A stretch of DNA of 31,766 bases from a virus. The number at the start of each line of letters is the position of its first letter. The first letter of the stretch is position 1. Shown one piece after another: positions 15,778 to 22,739 of this stretch. The stretch covers positions 1 to 31,766 of the IMG/VR virus record IMGVR_UViG_3300010354_017786, one strand, 5' to 3'. The position numbers and the translations under genes are program-made. Below the pieces are notes generated by a model. That model did not search any database. It saw only the letters and a list, made by a program, of their open reading frames with translations, and was not told where the DNA came from.

Positions 15778-16901
15778 TGACCCGTCAAAGGTTGTTTCTT
15801 GATTCATCCTGCTTAGATGCAGCAAGAGCCAGAATACGCCATGTCTACGACACATTTGACACTGTTTGCATTCAGTTTTCTGGAGGCAAAGATTCAACAG
15901 CCATTCTTTACTTAGCAAAAGAAGTACACGAGGAGCGAAAACTTGGTCCAGTAAAAGTTATTTTTCGTGATGAAGAAATGGTCAGTCCAATGGTTTTGGA
16001 TTATGTATTAAAAGTAAGAAATTATCCATGGGTTGACATGGAGTGGTATTGCTTGCCATACGGCGCAGAAATATGGATATTGGGTCGCAGAGAGAGTGCG
16101 CTGTTGTGGAGTGGTAAACGCGAGCGTGAAGGACGCTTGGTTAGGCCAATGCCAGAGTTTGCAATAACGGCAAGAAATTTTGGACTGAGCCACGATGAAC
16201 CATTAAAAGAATCCATTGACTACTACACCATGCAGGGCAAAAAGGGTCGAACTGCTTTTATTACTGGCGTGAGAGCAAATGAATCAATGATTAGATATAG
16301 ATCGTGTGTTCAAAAACTTCACGAGAACTACATTGTCACCCCGTATGGTGTAAAAAAAGGCCTACCATTAAAATTTGCCAAAGTTATTTATGATTGGCAA
16401 ACTAGCGATGTATTTAAATACATAATGGATTCCGGTGGCGAATATTCGGAATATTATGATTCAGCAGAAATGACTGGATCAAACACCAGAGTGGGTATAC
16501 CTCTACACTCCATTGCTATTAGGCGCTTGGGTGATGTAATTGCTACTGAGCCAGAATTTTATGACCAATTAGTTAGGGTGTTCCCTCGAATAGATGCTCA
16601 GAGAAGATTGTGGGCAGATTTTGATGCCAGCAAGGTGGTTGAAATGTACTCACAAGATGGACTAAATGGTGTGAGTCAATTTATTTCCGACTACATGATT
16701 GGACCAACAATGCAGAATGCTTCTAGAAGATATGTTTCCACCTTTAAGAAAAAAATGGCGCAAGACCCAACCTCTTATCCAATTCACTGGCTAGTTAGAA
16801 CATTGCTTCTTAATTCTGTCCATACAACATCTGCGAACCCTGCTGGCCCCGGAACTAAAACTGGAAAAATTATTCAAAACGAAAGAGACATTAATGAATG
16901 A
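15777..16901 (+). CDS. PAPS reductase-like PP-loop ATPase
   Basis: This 374-residue protein has the PP-loop SGGKDST at residues 35-41, after VCIQF, placing it with PAPS reductase / N-type ATP pyrophosphatase enzymes. Later features are KVIFRDEEMVSP, FITGVRANES, and an IYDWQTSDVFKYI segment typical of DUF3440/IbrA-like members. Such proteins adenylate a substrate, and relatives (DndC type) take part in sulfur modification of DNA. It is flanked on both sides by ParB-like genes, so the reaction may be directed at nucleic acid, but substrate and product cannot be read from sequence. Sulfate assimilation for the host is the conservative alternative. Confidence 0.87.
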   Translation: MTRQRLFLDSSCLDAARARIRHVYDTFDTVCIQFSGGKDSTAILYLAKEVHEERKLGPVKVIFRDEEMVSPMVLDYVLKVRNYPWVDMEWYCLPYGAEIWILGRRESALLWSGKREREGRLVRPMPEFAITARNFGLSHDEPLKESIDYYTMQGKKGRTAFITGVRANESMIRYRSCVQKLHENYIVTPYGVKKGLPLKFAKVIYDWQTSDVFKYIMDSGGEYSEYYDSAEMTGSNTRVGIPLHSIAIRRLGDVIATEPEFYDQLVRVFPRIDAQRRLWADFDASKVVEMYSQDGLNGVSQFISDYMIGPTMQNASRRYVSTFKKKMAQDPTSYPIHWLVRTLLLNSVHTTSANPAGPGTKTGKIIQNERDINE

Positions 16902-17442
16902 GGTAAAACAAGTCAGCCCGAATGATCTAAAACCAGCATCTTGGCAATCAACATATATTGTGTCTCCTGACCTAACAGTTTTGGCGCGCTCAATCGTTAA
17001 ACATGGAATTCTTTCCCCAATCATTGCTAGGGAAAAAGATTCAACCATTATTGATGGCCATGAAAGATGCTTACTTGCTCTCAACAATCCTCAAATTAAA
17101 GAAACAATAGGGACGACTGTTCCTGTTGTCTTTGTTGACTGTTCTGAAAAGGATGCCATGATTCTCCATATTCAAATGAACCGTGGTCGAGGCTCGGTCG
17201 TGGCTAAAAAACTTTCATCATTGATACGGACATTGTCTGTTTCTCAATCCGTAACCGAGCAAGAGGTTTGCGAAGCCCTAAATATGACATTGGACGAATT
17301 TGATCTACTGCTAGATGGAACAATTATCAAGCACAGGGCAATCAAAAATCACATCTATTCACGGGCTTGGGTGCCAGTAGAGTCATCTACAAAAATCTCC
17401 AATGAACCACTGATTGAGGCACCACCAAACAGCGACAGATGA
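16894..17442 (+). CDS. ParB/sulfiredoxin-fold protein (second copy)
   Basis: This 182-residue ParB-like protein is shorter than the first copy and diverged from it. It has LARSIVKHGILSPIIAREKD, the motif TIIDGHERCLLAL (51-63, with G-H-E-R at 55-58), a VVFVDCSEKDAMILHIQMNRGRG segment, and then a helical part with VTEQEVCEALNMTLDEFDLLL that may be a helix-turn-helix. It overlaps the end of the PAPS-reductase-like gene by eight bases. ParB-like plus PAPS-reductase-like is the pairing known as IbrB/IbrA in Escherichia coli and seen in phages; having one on each side is less usual. Confidence 0.85.
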   Translation: MNEVKQVSPNDLKPASWQSTYIVSPDLTVLARSIVKHGILSPIIAREKDSTIIDGHERCLLALNNPQIKETIGTTVPVVFVDCSEKDAMILHIQMNRGRGSVVAKKLSSLIRTLSVSQSVTEQEVCEALNMTLDEFDLLLDGTIIKHRAIKNHIYSRAWVPVESSTKISNEPLIEAPPNSDR

Positions 17443-17490
17443 GTCTTGGTGGTAACATTAATATAGCCAAATCTGATTCCTAGGGGATTC

Positions 17491-17685
17491 ATGCCAAAAC
17501 CACTTGTTCCAACAGCCGGAGACGAAGACATTAGTATTCCACGCCGAATAGGTAGAGTCCTAGGGTTTGGCAGGAGAGAAAGAAACCCTGGCCGGATACT
17601 TGAATATGCTCGTCGACAAACCCGTGAAGAAATTGCAGAAAGAAGAAGAGCTCGGTTGCGTCGCGCTAGAACTCTCGGAAGGTAA
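17491..17685 (+). CDS. Small Arg-rich protein
   Basis: This 64-residue, very basic protein has many Arg residues, especially in the second half (EEIAERRRARLRRARTLGR), and a helical profile. An AGGGGA ribosome-binding site precedes the ATG. It stands at the border between the DNA-metabolism block and the head-tail genes, seven bases before the connector gene. It could bind DNA or an acidic surface inside the head; I do not recognise a family. Confidence 0.72.
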   Translation: MPKPLVPTAGDEDISIPRRIGRVLGFGRRERNPGRILEYARRQTREEIAERRRARLRRARTLGR

Positions 17686-17691
17686 GCACAA

Positions 17692-18336
17692 ATGGCTATT
17701 GTTAGTGTTGCTGAACTAAAAACCTATATGGACATCAGTCTCACCAATAGGCAATTAGATGCTGCTGAACTCATCCTTGAGGGACTTCAAAGCGAAATGG
17801 AAATGTACTTACGCAGACCATTGGAGCCTGCGACATATACGGAAATTCATCGTATTGAAAGCACCCATACGGGAATTCCTATGTCGTCTTTCTTTGTTAA
17901 TGCTAATCCAACTGGGAATTCTTTTTATGACAGTCAAGTTGAAAATTCAACATATCTTCAACCACCAACAACCGTCTATCTAAAAAATACTCCAGTTGTT
18001 TCTGTTACAGAGGTAAAACATAAACCACTTAATGGAACTGAAAACACTTTAGTTGCTGATCGAGACTATGTTGTAAGAGATTTTGGCATTGATATTCCAT
18101 ATGTTTACGCAGATGACAAAGTGACCGTAACGTATCAAGGCGGACTCGGTGGAGCATCAATACCTGGTCTTAAATTACTAATTCTTCGTGCGGCTACTAG
18201 GGAAATGCAAAACATGCATGACGATGTTGTTGGTGTAAAAGATTTAGAAACAAGAAATGTTGCCCCACTTCAAACTGGGTTTCTTGAAACTGAACTAATG
18301 ACACTTAAGAGGTATCGCAAGAACAGGATTAGTTAA
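17692..18336 (+). CDS. Head-tail connector protein (HK97 gp6-like)
   Basis: This 214-residue protein fits the gp6/gp15-type adaptor that docks below the portal and begins the neck. It has a helical start (VAELKTYMDISLTNRQLDAAELILEGLQSEMEMYLRRPLEP), a beta-rich middle with NTPVVSVTEVKH and RDYVVRDFGIDI, a VTVTYQGGL strand, and a helical end (LLILRAATREMQNMHDD). The order helix bundle, strand pair, terminal helix is typical. It begins the canonical head-completion series and overlaps the next gene by one base. Confidence 0.8.
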   Translation: MAIVSVAELKTYMDISLTNRQLDAAELILEGLQSEMEMYLRRPLEPATYTEIHRIESTHTGIPMSSFFVNANPTGNSFYDSQVENSTYLQPPTTVYLKNTPVVSVTEVKHKPLNGTENTLVADRDYVVRDFGIDIPYVYADDKVTVTYQGGLGGASIPGLKLLILRAATREMQNMHDDVVGVKDLETRNVAPLQTGFLETELMTLKRYRKNRIS

Positions 18337-18812
18337 TGTCAACTATTGTTATCAAAGTTGATGCCAAAAAAGCAATTGCGCGAATGATCGCTATGAAAAA
18401 ACGCGCTAACGACATGAGGCCAGTATTTTGGAGAACAAGACAGTGGTTGCGTTTTGCTAATGAAATCAATTTTCGTCAAGCAGGTCTGCCATCTGGTGGT
18501 TGGTCACCACTTGATCCTCAGTATGCTGCTTGGAAGCGAATGACTCAGCCAAACGATGGAATAATGGTCAGTAGTGGTCGCTTGTTTAGGAGTTTGAGTG
18601 CTCTTGCTGGTCCCCCGAATAGAGTTGATCTCATGGATGCTACATTTGGCACAAGTATTGAGTATGCAAAATTTCATCAGTATGGGACAACAAAAATGGC
18701 AAAAAGAAAAGTTGTTTACGAGCCAGTTGGCTTCGCTAAAAAAACTGGTGAAGTTGCAGCAGTCTATGTCTGTCATGGCAATATCGCCGCAGTAAGAGAG
18801 TCAATGTTGTGA
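18336..18812 (+). CDS. Tail completion protein (Mu gpG / P2 gpS-like)
   Basis: This 158-residue protein resembles the phage virion morphogenesis family needed to finish the tail and join it to the head. Features are a helical N-terminus, GGWSPLDPQYAAWKRM, a SSGRLFRSL segment, and TFGTSIEYAKFHQYGTTKMAKRKVVYEP near the end, the equivalent of the YA-x-x-H-Q-x-G motif of the family. It sits between connector and terminator genes as in other contractile phages and overlaps both neighbours by a few bases. Confidence 0.78.
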   Translation: MSTIVIKVDAKKAIARMIAMKKRANDMRPVFWRTRQWLRFANEINFRQAGLPSGGWSPLDPQYAAWKRMTQPNDGIMVSSGRLFRSLSALAGPPNRVDLMDATFGTSIEYAKFHQYGTTKMAKRKVVYEPVGFAKKTGEVAAVYVCHGNIAAVRESML

Positions 18813-19441
18813 CGCAGTATTTAATGCATGGACCGCAGTTTGCCAAAGACTATGTAAACACATATCTTAAAAACGAATTACCGAAGCGTTTGATTAAGTA
18901 TCGTAATGGCTGGAATACCAACGAGGGCGATTTACCTGATCCTGAAGATTATTTTACATATGAGCCCTTGGTCATGGATCACTGGCCAACCATTATCACG
19001 GTCGTTATCTCAACCAATTCATTTGACCAAATTGGGTGGGATGGCATGCATCCTCTTTATCGGGTCACATATTCAATGCGATCTTATGTGTGGTCACGAA
19101 CCGAGGGGTCTGAGCAGACCACCGTAATGAGGGATCGGCTTTGTGTTGTTTTGCGGTCAGCACTACTAGACGCACCGTGCCTAGAAGCGACAGATCCAAG
19201 GGGAACATTTCGTGTTCAAATTGATCAAACAACGATGCGCGAGGAATTCTCTGACTTAACCCTATTAAAGGGAGATCGGGTTTTGGCTGGAGGATATATT
19301 GGCTACAACCTGCTTATTGATGAGATAGTTCATCGTGAGGATATAGCCAGTGTTGAAGAGATTAAAATAAATTACCAATCCAAAGGGCCCGGTGTTGCAT
19401 TCCCCGAAGACGGTTATGTCAATCAAATTGTAGTTGATTAG
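18809..19441 (+). CDS. Putative tail terminator protein
   Basis: This 210-residue protein starts with GTG, overlapping the previous stop. It has mixed alpha/beta character: MHGPQFAKDYVNTYLKNELPKRL at the start, a PTIITVVISTNSFDQIGWDG strand region, YRVTYSMRSYVWSR, and a helix with TTVMRDRLCVVLRSALL. Position between tail completion and sheath, and the strand-helix plan, suggest the tail terminator that caps the tube and sheath. Recognition is by layout rather than a clear motif. Confidence 0.65.
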   Translation: MTQYLMHGPQFAKDYVNTYLKNELPKRLIKYRNGWNTNEGDLPDPEDYFTYEPLVMDHWPTIITVVISTNSFDQIGWDGMHPLYRVTYSMRSYVWSRTEGSEQTTVMRDRLCVVLRSALLDAPCLEATDPRGTFRVQIDQTTMREEFSDLTLLKGDRVLAGGYIGYNLLIDEIVHREDIASVEEIKINYQSKGPGVAFPEDGYVNQIVVD

Positions 19442-19455
19442 TCTATTATTGTAGT

Positions 19456-19878
19456 ATGTTTAAAATCTTAGGTAGTCGAAAAGAAGATCCCGGCTTTCAT
19501 AATGCGGTTCTCATAGTTAGTAGTTCTCGTTACTGGCTGACAGTAGATGGCGATGGACACCAGCTACCCCCGGCAGGTATTGCAGCCGTTGACTCAAAAA
19601 TAGCATCTTCGTCTATTGTTGCTGAACTTGTAGCCAACGGTTCTATTGCCGTAATCGGGGACGTAAGTAGGCCCAAAAAGAAAAAGAAGGCAGAAGCAGA
19701 TGTACCTTCCTTTGAGGTGGCTGAAGTAGTCATTTCTTCTCAGTCTGAGCCAGAAAACTTGACCCCAGAAGTTGATACAGTAACTAATTTCTCAAAATTA
19801 GAAAACGAAACAATAGTTGCAGAATCAACAGAAGAAAAAGAAGTATCATCTAACGAGAACATAGTCGATCCCAACTAA
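19456..19878 (+). CDS. Hypothetical protein before tail sheath
   Basis: This 140-residue protein has a compact N-terminal part (about 1-75) rich in short strands (NAVLIVSSSRYWLTVDGDGHQL) followed by a PKKKKK basic run and a long acidic, Ser/Glu-rich tail (90-140) that is likely disordered. No family is recognised. There is no clear ribosome-binding site. Its place directly before the sheath suggests a neck or tail accessory role. Confidence 0.72.
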   Translation: MFKILGSRKEDPGFHNAVLIVSSSRYWLTVDGDGHQLPPAGIAAVDSKIASSSIVAELVANGSIAVIGDVSRPKKKKKAEADVPSFEVAEVVISSQSEPENLTPEVDTVTNFSKLENETIVAESTEEKEVSSNENIVDPN

Positions 19879-19892
19879 TCTAGCGAGGTACC

Positions 19893-21359
19893 ATGCCAGG
19901 CGTAGTTATTTCCACTTCGGTCCGCTCGGGGCCATCGGTCACCCTATTGAACCAAGCATCGCAGGCATTTTTTGTCGGCAAGGCACTACGAGGACCAACC
20001 GATGAAGCAGTTCTTTGCTTGAGCCTTGAGCAATTTGAAGATCAATTTGGTGGCTACATGGCAGGATCTTTGTTGCACCCAACAATTGAAGCCTTTTTTG
20101 AAGAGGGTGGAACTCAGTGTTACGTTGCTCGCGTAGTTGGTCCAGCAGCAACAGCTGGCTCATTGGACCTAGATGATGACTCGTCAAATGCCACAGTCGT
20201 GCTTACTGCAAATGGTCCTGGCGCTTGGAGTTCAACAATAGGCGCTCAGGTCGTAGCAGGAACAGTGTCAAACACTGTAGCGGTCCTTATATTTAAGGAC
20301 GGAGTACAGATTGCTACTACTGGAAACTGCTCAAGCAGAGAACAGATTGTGGGCAAACTTAATCTTCATGCAGAAGCAAGCAAGTACATTACGGCTTCGC
20401 TTGGTGCTGATACGGACTTGCCGGAAATTGCAGCATTGGCTTCACTCTCTGCAGGAAGCGATGACATTGCTTCTGTTACAGCAACACACTACAACAATGC
20501 TTTGAGTTTGTTCAATGATGCATTAGGAACCGGAATGGTGTCCAACCCAGAAATACAAAGCGATGTAGTAATGGAAGCACTTATTGAGCATGCAAATGCT
20601 TATAACAGAGTTGCTATTTTGCATGCTAATAGCGATACCACTATTGCAGGAGCAAAAACTTGGGCACAAAACCTAATCGCCAACAACTCAAACCTTGAAC
20701 ATGCTGCTCTTTACTACCCATGGGTTTATGCCCCAACGGCAGTAAGTGGAGTTAGCAGAATGATTCCACCAGATGGCTATGTTGCTGGTAAAAGATCGGC
20801 AATTACTAATCAGTCTGGATCTCATATTCCATACGCTGGCGCAAATTCGCAAGCAGTGTTTATTAATGGCGTTGTAACTGACATTGATAGAACAAATGGC
20901 AACAGCTTGGATGACGAGTGCGTAAATGCGATTCGCGTAATCAATAACACCGTTAGAGTTTACGGTGCTCGTTCTCTTTCGCAAGATACAACGAACTTCC
21001 GTTACATCACAGCACAGGATGTTGTGAATGCAATTGTTACAGACTCATACAGAGCTCTTGAGCCAATTGTGTTCTCGCCAATCGATGGTCGCGGCGGTAT
21101 CTTCTCAGCAGTTGAGTCAAGATTGATTTCTGTTCTTGAGGGATATCGAATTGCTGGGGCGCTCTTTGAGGCTTTCTCCCCAAATGGTGCAAGAATTGAT
21201 TACGGCTATTCAGTTAGATGTGATGCTAAACTGAATGCATCGGCTGATTTGGCAAATGGTAAAGTAACAGCCAAAGTCGGAGTTCGTGTTTCCAGCATTG
21301 GAGATCGAATTGAAGTCGAAATCGTCAAGTCAAGCCTTACTGCATCAGTAACTGCATAA
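19893..21359 (+). CDS. Tail sheath protein
   Basis: This 488-residue protein is the contractile sheath subunit that surrounds the tail tube and contracts on infection. It opens with PGVVISTSVRSGPSV and a FFVGKALRGPTDEAVLC stretch, the usual N-terminal sheath signature. The C-terminal half carries AYNRVAILHANSD, YYPWVYAPT, a IPPDGYVAGKRSAI segment, a VNAIRVINNTVRVYGARSLS region and a C-terminal conserved domain (VESRLISVLEGYRIAGALFEAF). Its presence defines the phage as a myovirus type. A GCGAGGT ribosome-binding site precedes the ATG, and the tube gene follows at once. Confidence 0.93.
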   Translation: MPGVVISTSVRSGPSVTLLNQASQAFFVGKALRGPTDEAVLCLSLEQFEDQFGGYMAGSLLHPTIEAFFEEGGTQCYVARVVGPAATAGSLDLDDDSSNATVVLTANGPGAWSSTIGAQVVAGTVSNTVAVLIFKDGVQIATTGNCSSREQIVGKLNLHAEASKYITASLGADTDLPEIAALASLSAGSDDIASVTATHYNNALSLFNDALGTGMVSNPEIQSDVVMEALIEHANAYNRVAILHANSDTTIAGAKTWAQNLIANNSNLEHAALYYPWVYAPTAVSGVSRMIPPDGYVAGKRSAITNQSGSHIPYAGANSQAVFINGVVTDIDRTNGNSLDDECVNAIRVINNTVRVYGARSLSQDTTNFRYITAQDVVNAIVTDSYRALEPIVFSPIDGRGGIFSAVESRLISVLEGYRIAGALFEAFSPNGARIDYGYSVRCDAKLNASADLANGKVTAKVGVRVSSIGDRIEVEIVKSSLTASVTA

Positions 21360-21369
21360 CGGAGGAATA

Positions 21370-21882
21370 ATGGCAAAAGTATCACAACGTCAAGTCTTGG
21401 CCTATGTAACGCCAAACAGCCAGACGACCTTGGGCACAAACAATGAGTCGCCACCTTCGTTCACTGCCGCGGATGGGGGAAACTTCATGTTTGCTCAGGT
21501 TTCTGGTGGCGAAATCACAGCCTCGGTAGAAAAGATTTATGAAGGTGGAGCAAAGCGACCAACGGTTCTATGTGCACCTGCAGAAATTGGCGACATTACA
21601 TTGACTGCTCACTACGATGACGACAGTGGTGCTACAGGGCTTTCTACGGCAATCAGAAAACTGAGACAATTTGTTGGTGTTGGTTTTTACGACATCACTA
21701 TTCAAACCTATAACTGCGGCTTAACCAATTCAGCCAATGATCGCATCTACAAAAATGCACTTTTGGTTGGTTTGACAGAACCAGATGGCGACTCTTCGTC
21801 TGGTGCCCCAACGACTTTTGCCCTTACATTTTCAGTAAGCGACGTAAACCCGCCGTCTGCTACAACACCCTCTTCAAACTAA
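21370..21882 (+). CDS. Tail tube protein
   Basis: This 170-residue protein follows the sheath, the usual site for the tube (inner tail) protein. It is beta-rich with NFMFAQVSGGEITASVEKIYEGG at the start, ITLTAHYDDDSG in the middle and TFALTFSVSDVNPP near the end, which fits a tube barrel. A GGAGGAATA ribosome-binding site lies directly before the ATG, as strong as expected for a high-copy structural protein. Assigned from position, size and composition. Confidence 0.82.
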   Translation: MAKVSQRQVLAYVTPNSQTTLGTNNESPPSFTAADGGNFMFAQVSGGEITASVEKIYEGGAKRPTVLCAPAEIGDITLTAHYDDDSGATGLSTAIRKLRQFVGVGFYDITIQTYNCGLTNSANDRIYKNALLVGLTEPDGDSSSGAPTTFALTFSVSDVNPPSATTPSSN

Positions 21883-21981
21883 TTAAAGTTAGCCCTTTTA
21901 AGGGTTTTGGGGTTGTTGCGTTGGCGACAAATTAGTGCTGCTAGTTTAGTGCTATCACCCAACCCATTGAAAGGATAATTT
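21883..21981 (+). promoter_or_regulatory. 99-base intergenic region with TTAGTGCT direct repeat
   Basis: Among the plus-strand genes this is the longest gap. It holds the weak hairpin and, further on, two copies of TTAGTGCT at 21932-21939 and 21946-21953, fourteen bases apart. A TTGGCG at 21921 might be a -35 box, but no convincing -10 follows at standard spacing. An AAAGGAT ribosome-binding site precedes the GTG at 21982. Regulation of the chaperone and tape-measure genes here is possible but not shown. Confidence 0.3.
21891..21910 (+). terminator. Weak hairpin with T-rich tail after tail tube
   Basis: A stem AGCCCT/AGGGTT with a four-base loop lies nine bases past the tube stop and is followed by a TTTTGGGG tract. 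The stem is short and includes a G-T pair, so it may only attenuate transcription after the highly expressed sheath and tube genes. Confidence 0.35.
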
Positions 21982-22542
21982 GTGGCTGAATCGCTATATT
22001 CCGATGAGCAATCATTGGATCAACCCGTTACCAAAAAGACAAAAGAAGATAAATTAGTGCTTGCTGAGGCAAAATCTGAATCACAAGAAACACTTCTTCA
22101 AAAACTAACTGCAACTATTTCATCAAAAGTAAGTCGCAAAGATGTTTTTATTAATGTTCCAGAACGCTCAAGAGTAACTTTGCGCATCAGTCCAAATGTC
22201 ACACAAGGTCAAGTGCGTAAATGGCGCAAAGAAGCCGGAGAGGACACAAAGAATGGCATGGATGCCACTCGGTTTGCTTCATTGGTTATTGGGCATACCT
22301 GCACAGGCGTAATTTTTGGCGATGAGGAAGTTCGTGACGAAGATGGTTTTGCCATCACTTTTGGTCACGATCAAATGCTTGCAATGACAAACACAACACG
22401 TCCTATCCCAGATGCTGTTCGCGCATTTTTTGGACTTGACCCACACGTGGAGGCGGCTGCATTGGCAATTCTTGATGCTGCTGGGTTTGGCGACACTATC
22501 GAACCTAACGAGGACCCTACGATGAGGTCTTCGACGAACTGA
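21982..22542 (+). CDS. Tail assembly chaperone, unshifted product
   Basis: This 186-residue protein starts with GTG after an AAAGGAT ribosome-binding site. It lies between tube and tape measure, the place of tail assembly chaperones, which bind the tape measure during tail building and are not in the finished particle. The first 60 residues are charged and probably flexible; the core has RVTLRISPNVTQGQVRKWRK and an AVRAFFGLDPHVEAAALAILDAAGFGD helix. The frame stops soon after a probable -1 shift site, and the downstream overlapping frame supplies an extension, as in gpG/gpGT of lambda. Confidence 0.82.
   Translation: MAESLYSDEQSLDQPVTKKTKEDKLVLAEAKSESQETLLQKLTATISSKVSRKDVFINVPERSRVTLRISPNVTQGQVRKWRKEAGEDTKNGMDATRFASLVIGHTCTGVIFGDEEVRDEDGFAITFGHDQMLAMTNTTRPIPDAVRAFFGLDPHVEAAALAILDAAGFGDTIEPNEDPTMRSSTN
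22510..22521 (+). other. Probable -1 programmed frameshift site (CCCT)
   Basis: The -1 frame has a TAA at 22506-22508, so the shift must occur between there and the zero-frame TGA at 22540. The likely point is GAC-CCT (22513-22518): a proline tRNA on CCT can re-pair with CCC at 22515-22517 one base back, after which TAC is read. It is not a textbook X-XXY-YYZ heptamer. Confidence 0.6.
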
Positions 22543-22706
22543 TCGAAGAACCTGTAATAAAAACAGTTGCGCGTTTGGGAGAACTATGGGGGACCGACCC
22601 TGTGCGTCTGCTTGATTGCACGGACATTGAGTGGGTTATTAGAATGGCTTGTGCTAAAGTAATAGAGCAGGATCGAGCAGCCGCAGAGCGACAAGCCAGA
22701 GGCTAA
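22518..22706 (+). CDS. Tail assembly chaperone extension made by -1 frameshift
   Basis: In the -1 frame relative to the preceding gene, an open stretch begins at TAC 22518 and runs to TAA 22704-22706, coding for about 62 residues: YDEVFDELIEE, then RLGELWGTDPVRLLDC and IEWVIRMACAKVIEQDRAAA. No suitable start codon lies near its beginning; the only in-frame ATG is late. The sequence looks like the second tail chaperone domain and is followed by the tape measure 34 bases on. If translated by shifting near codon 179 of the upstream gene, the fused product would be about 241 residues. Evidence is the frame geometry and the gene order. Confidence 0.78.
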   Translation, partial: YDEVFDELIEEPVIKTVARLGELWGTDPVRLLDCTDIEWVIRMACAKVIEQDRAAAERQARG

Positions 22707-22739
22707 TGGCCGCAAAAAATCCTTTTTTCTGGAGCACAA

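Noticed and set aside
15046-17442. A partition (ParA/ParB) locus suggesting a plasmid-like phage
   Set aside because: There is no ParA ATPase and no repeated centromere site; both ParB-like proteins flank a PAPS-reductase-like gene instead.
19893-21882. The sheath or tube gene as a possible major capsid protein
   Set aside because: The sheath has clear sheath signatures and the next gene matches the tube in size and position; neither looks like an HK97 capsid.
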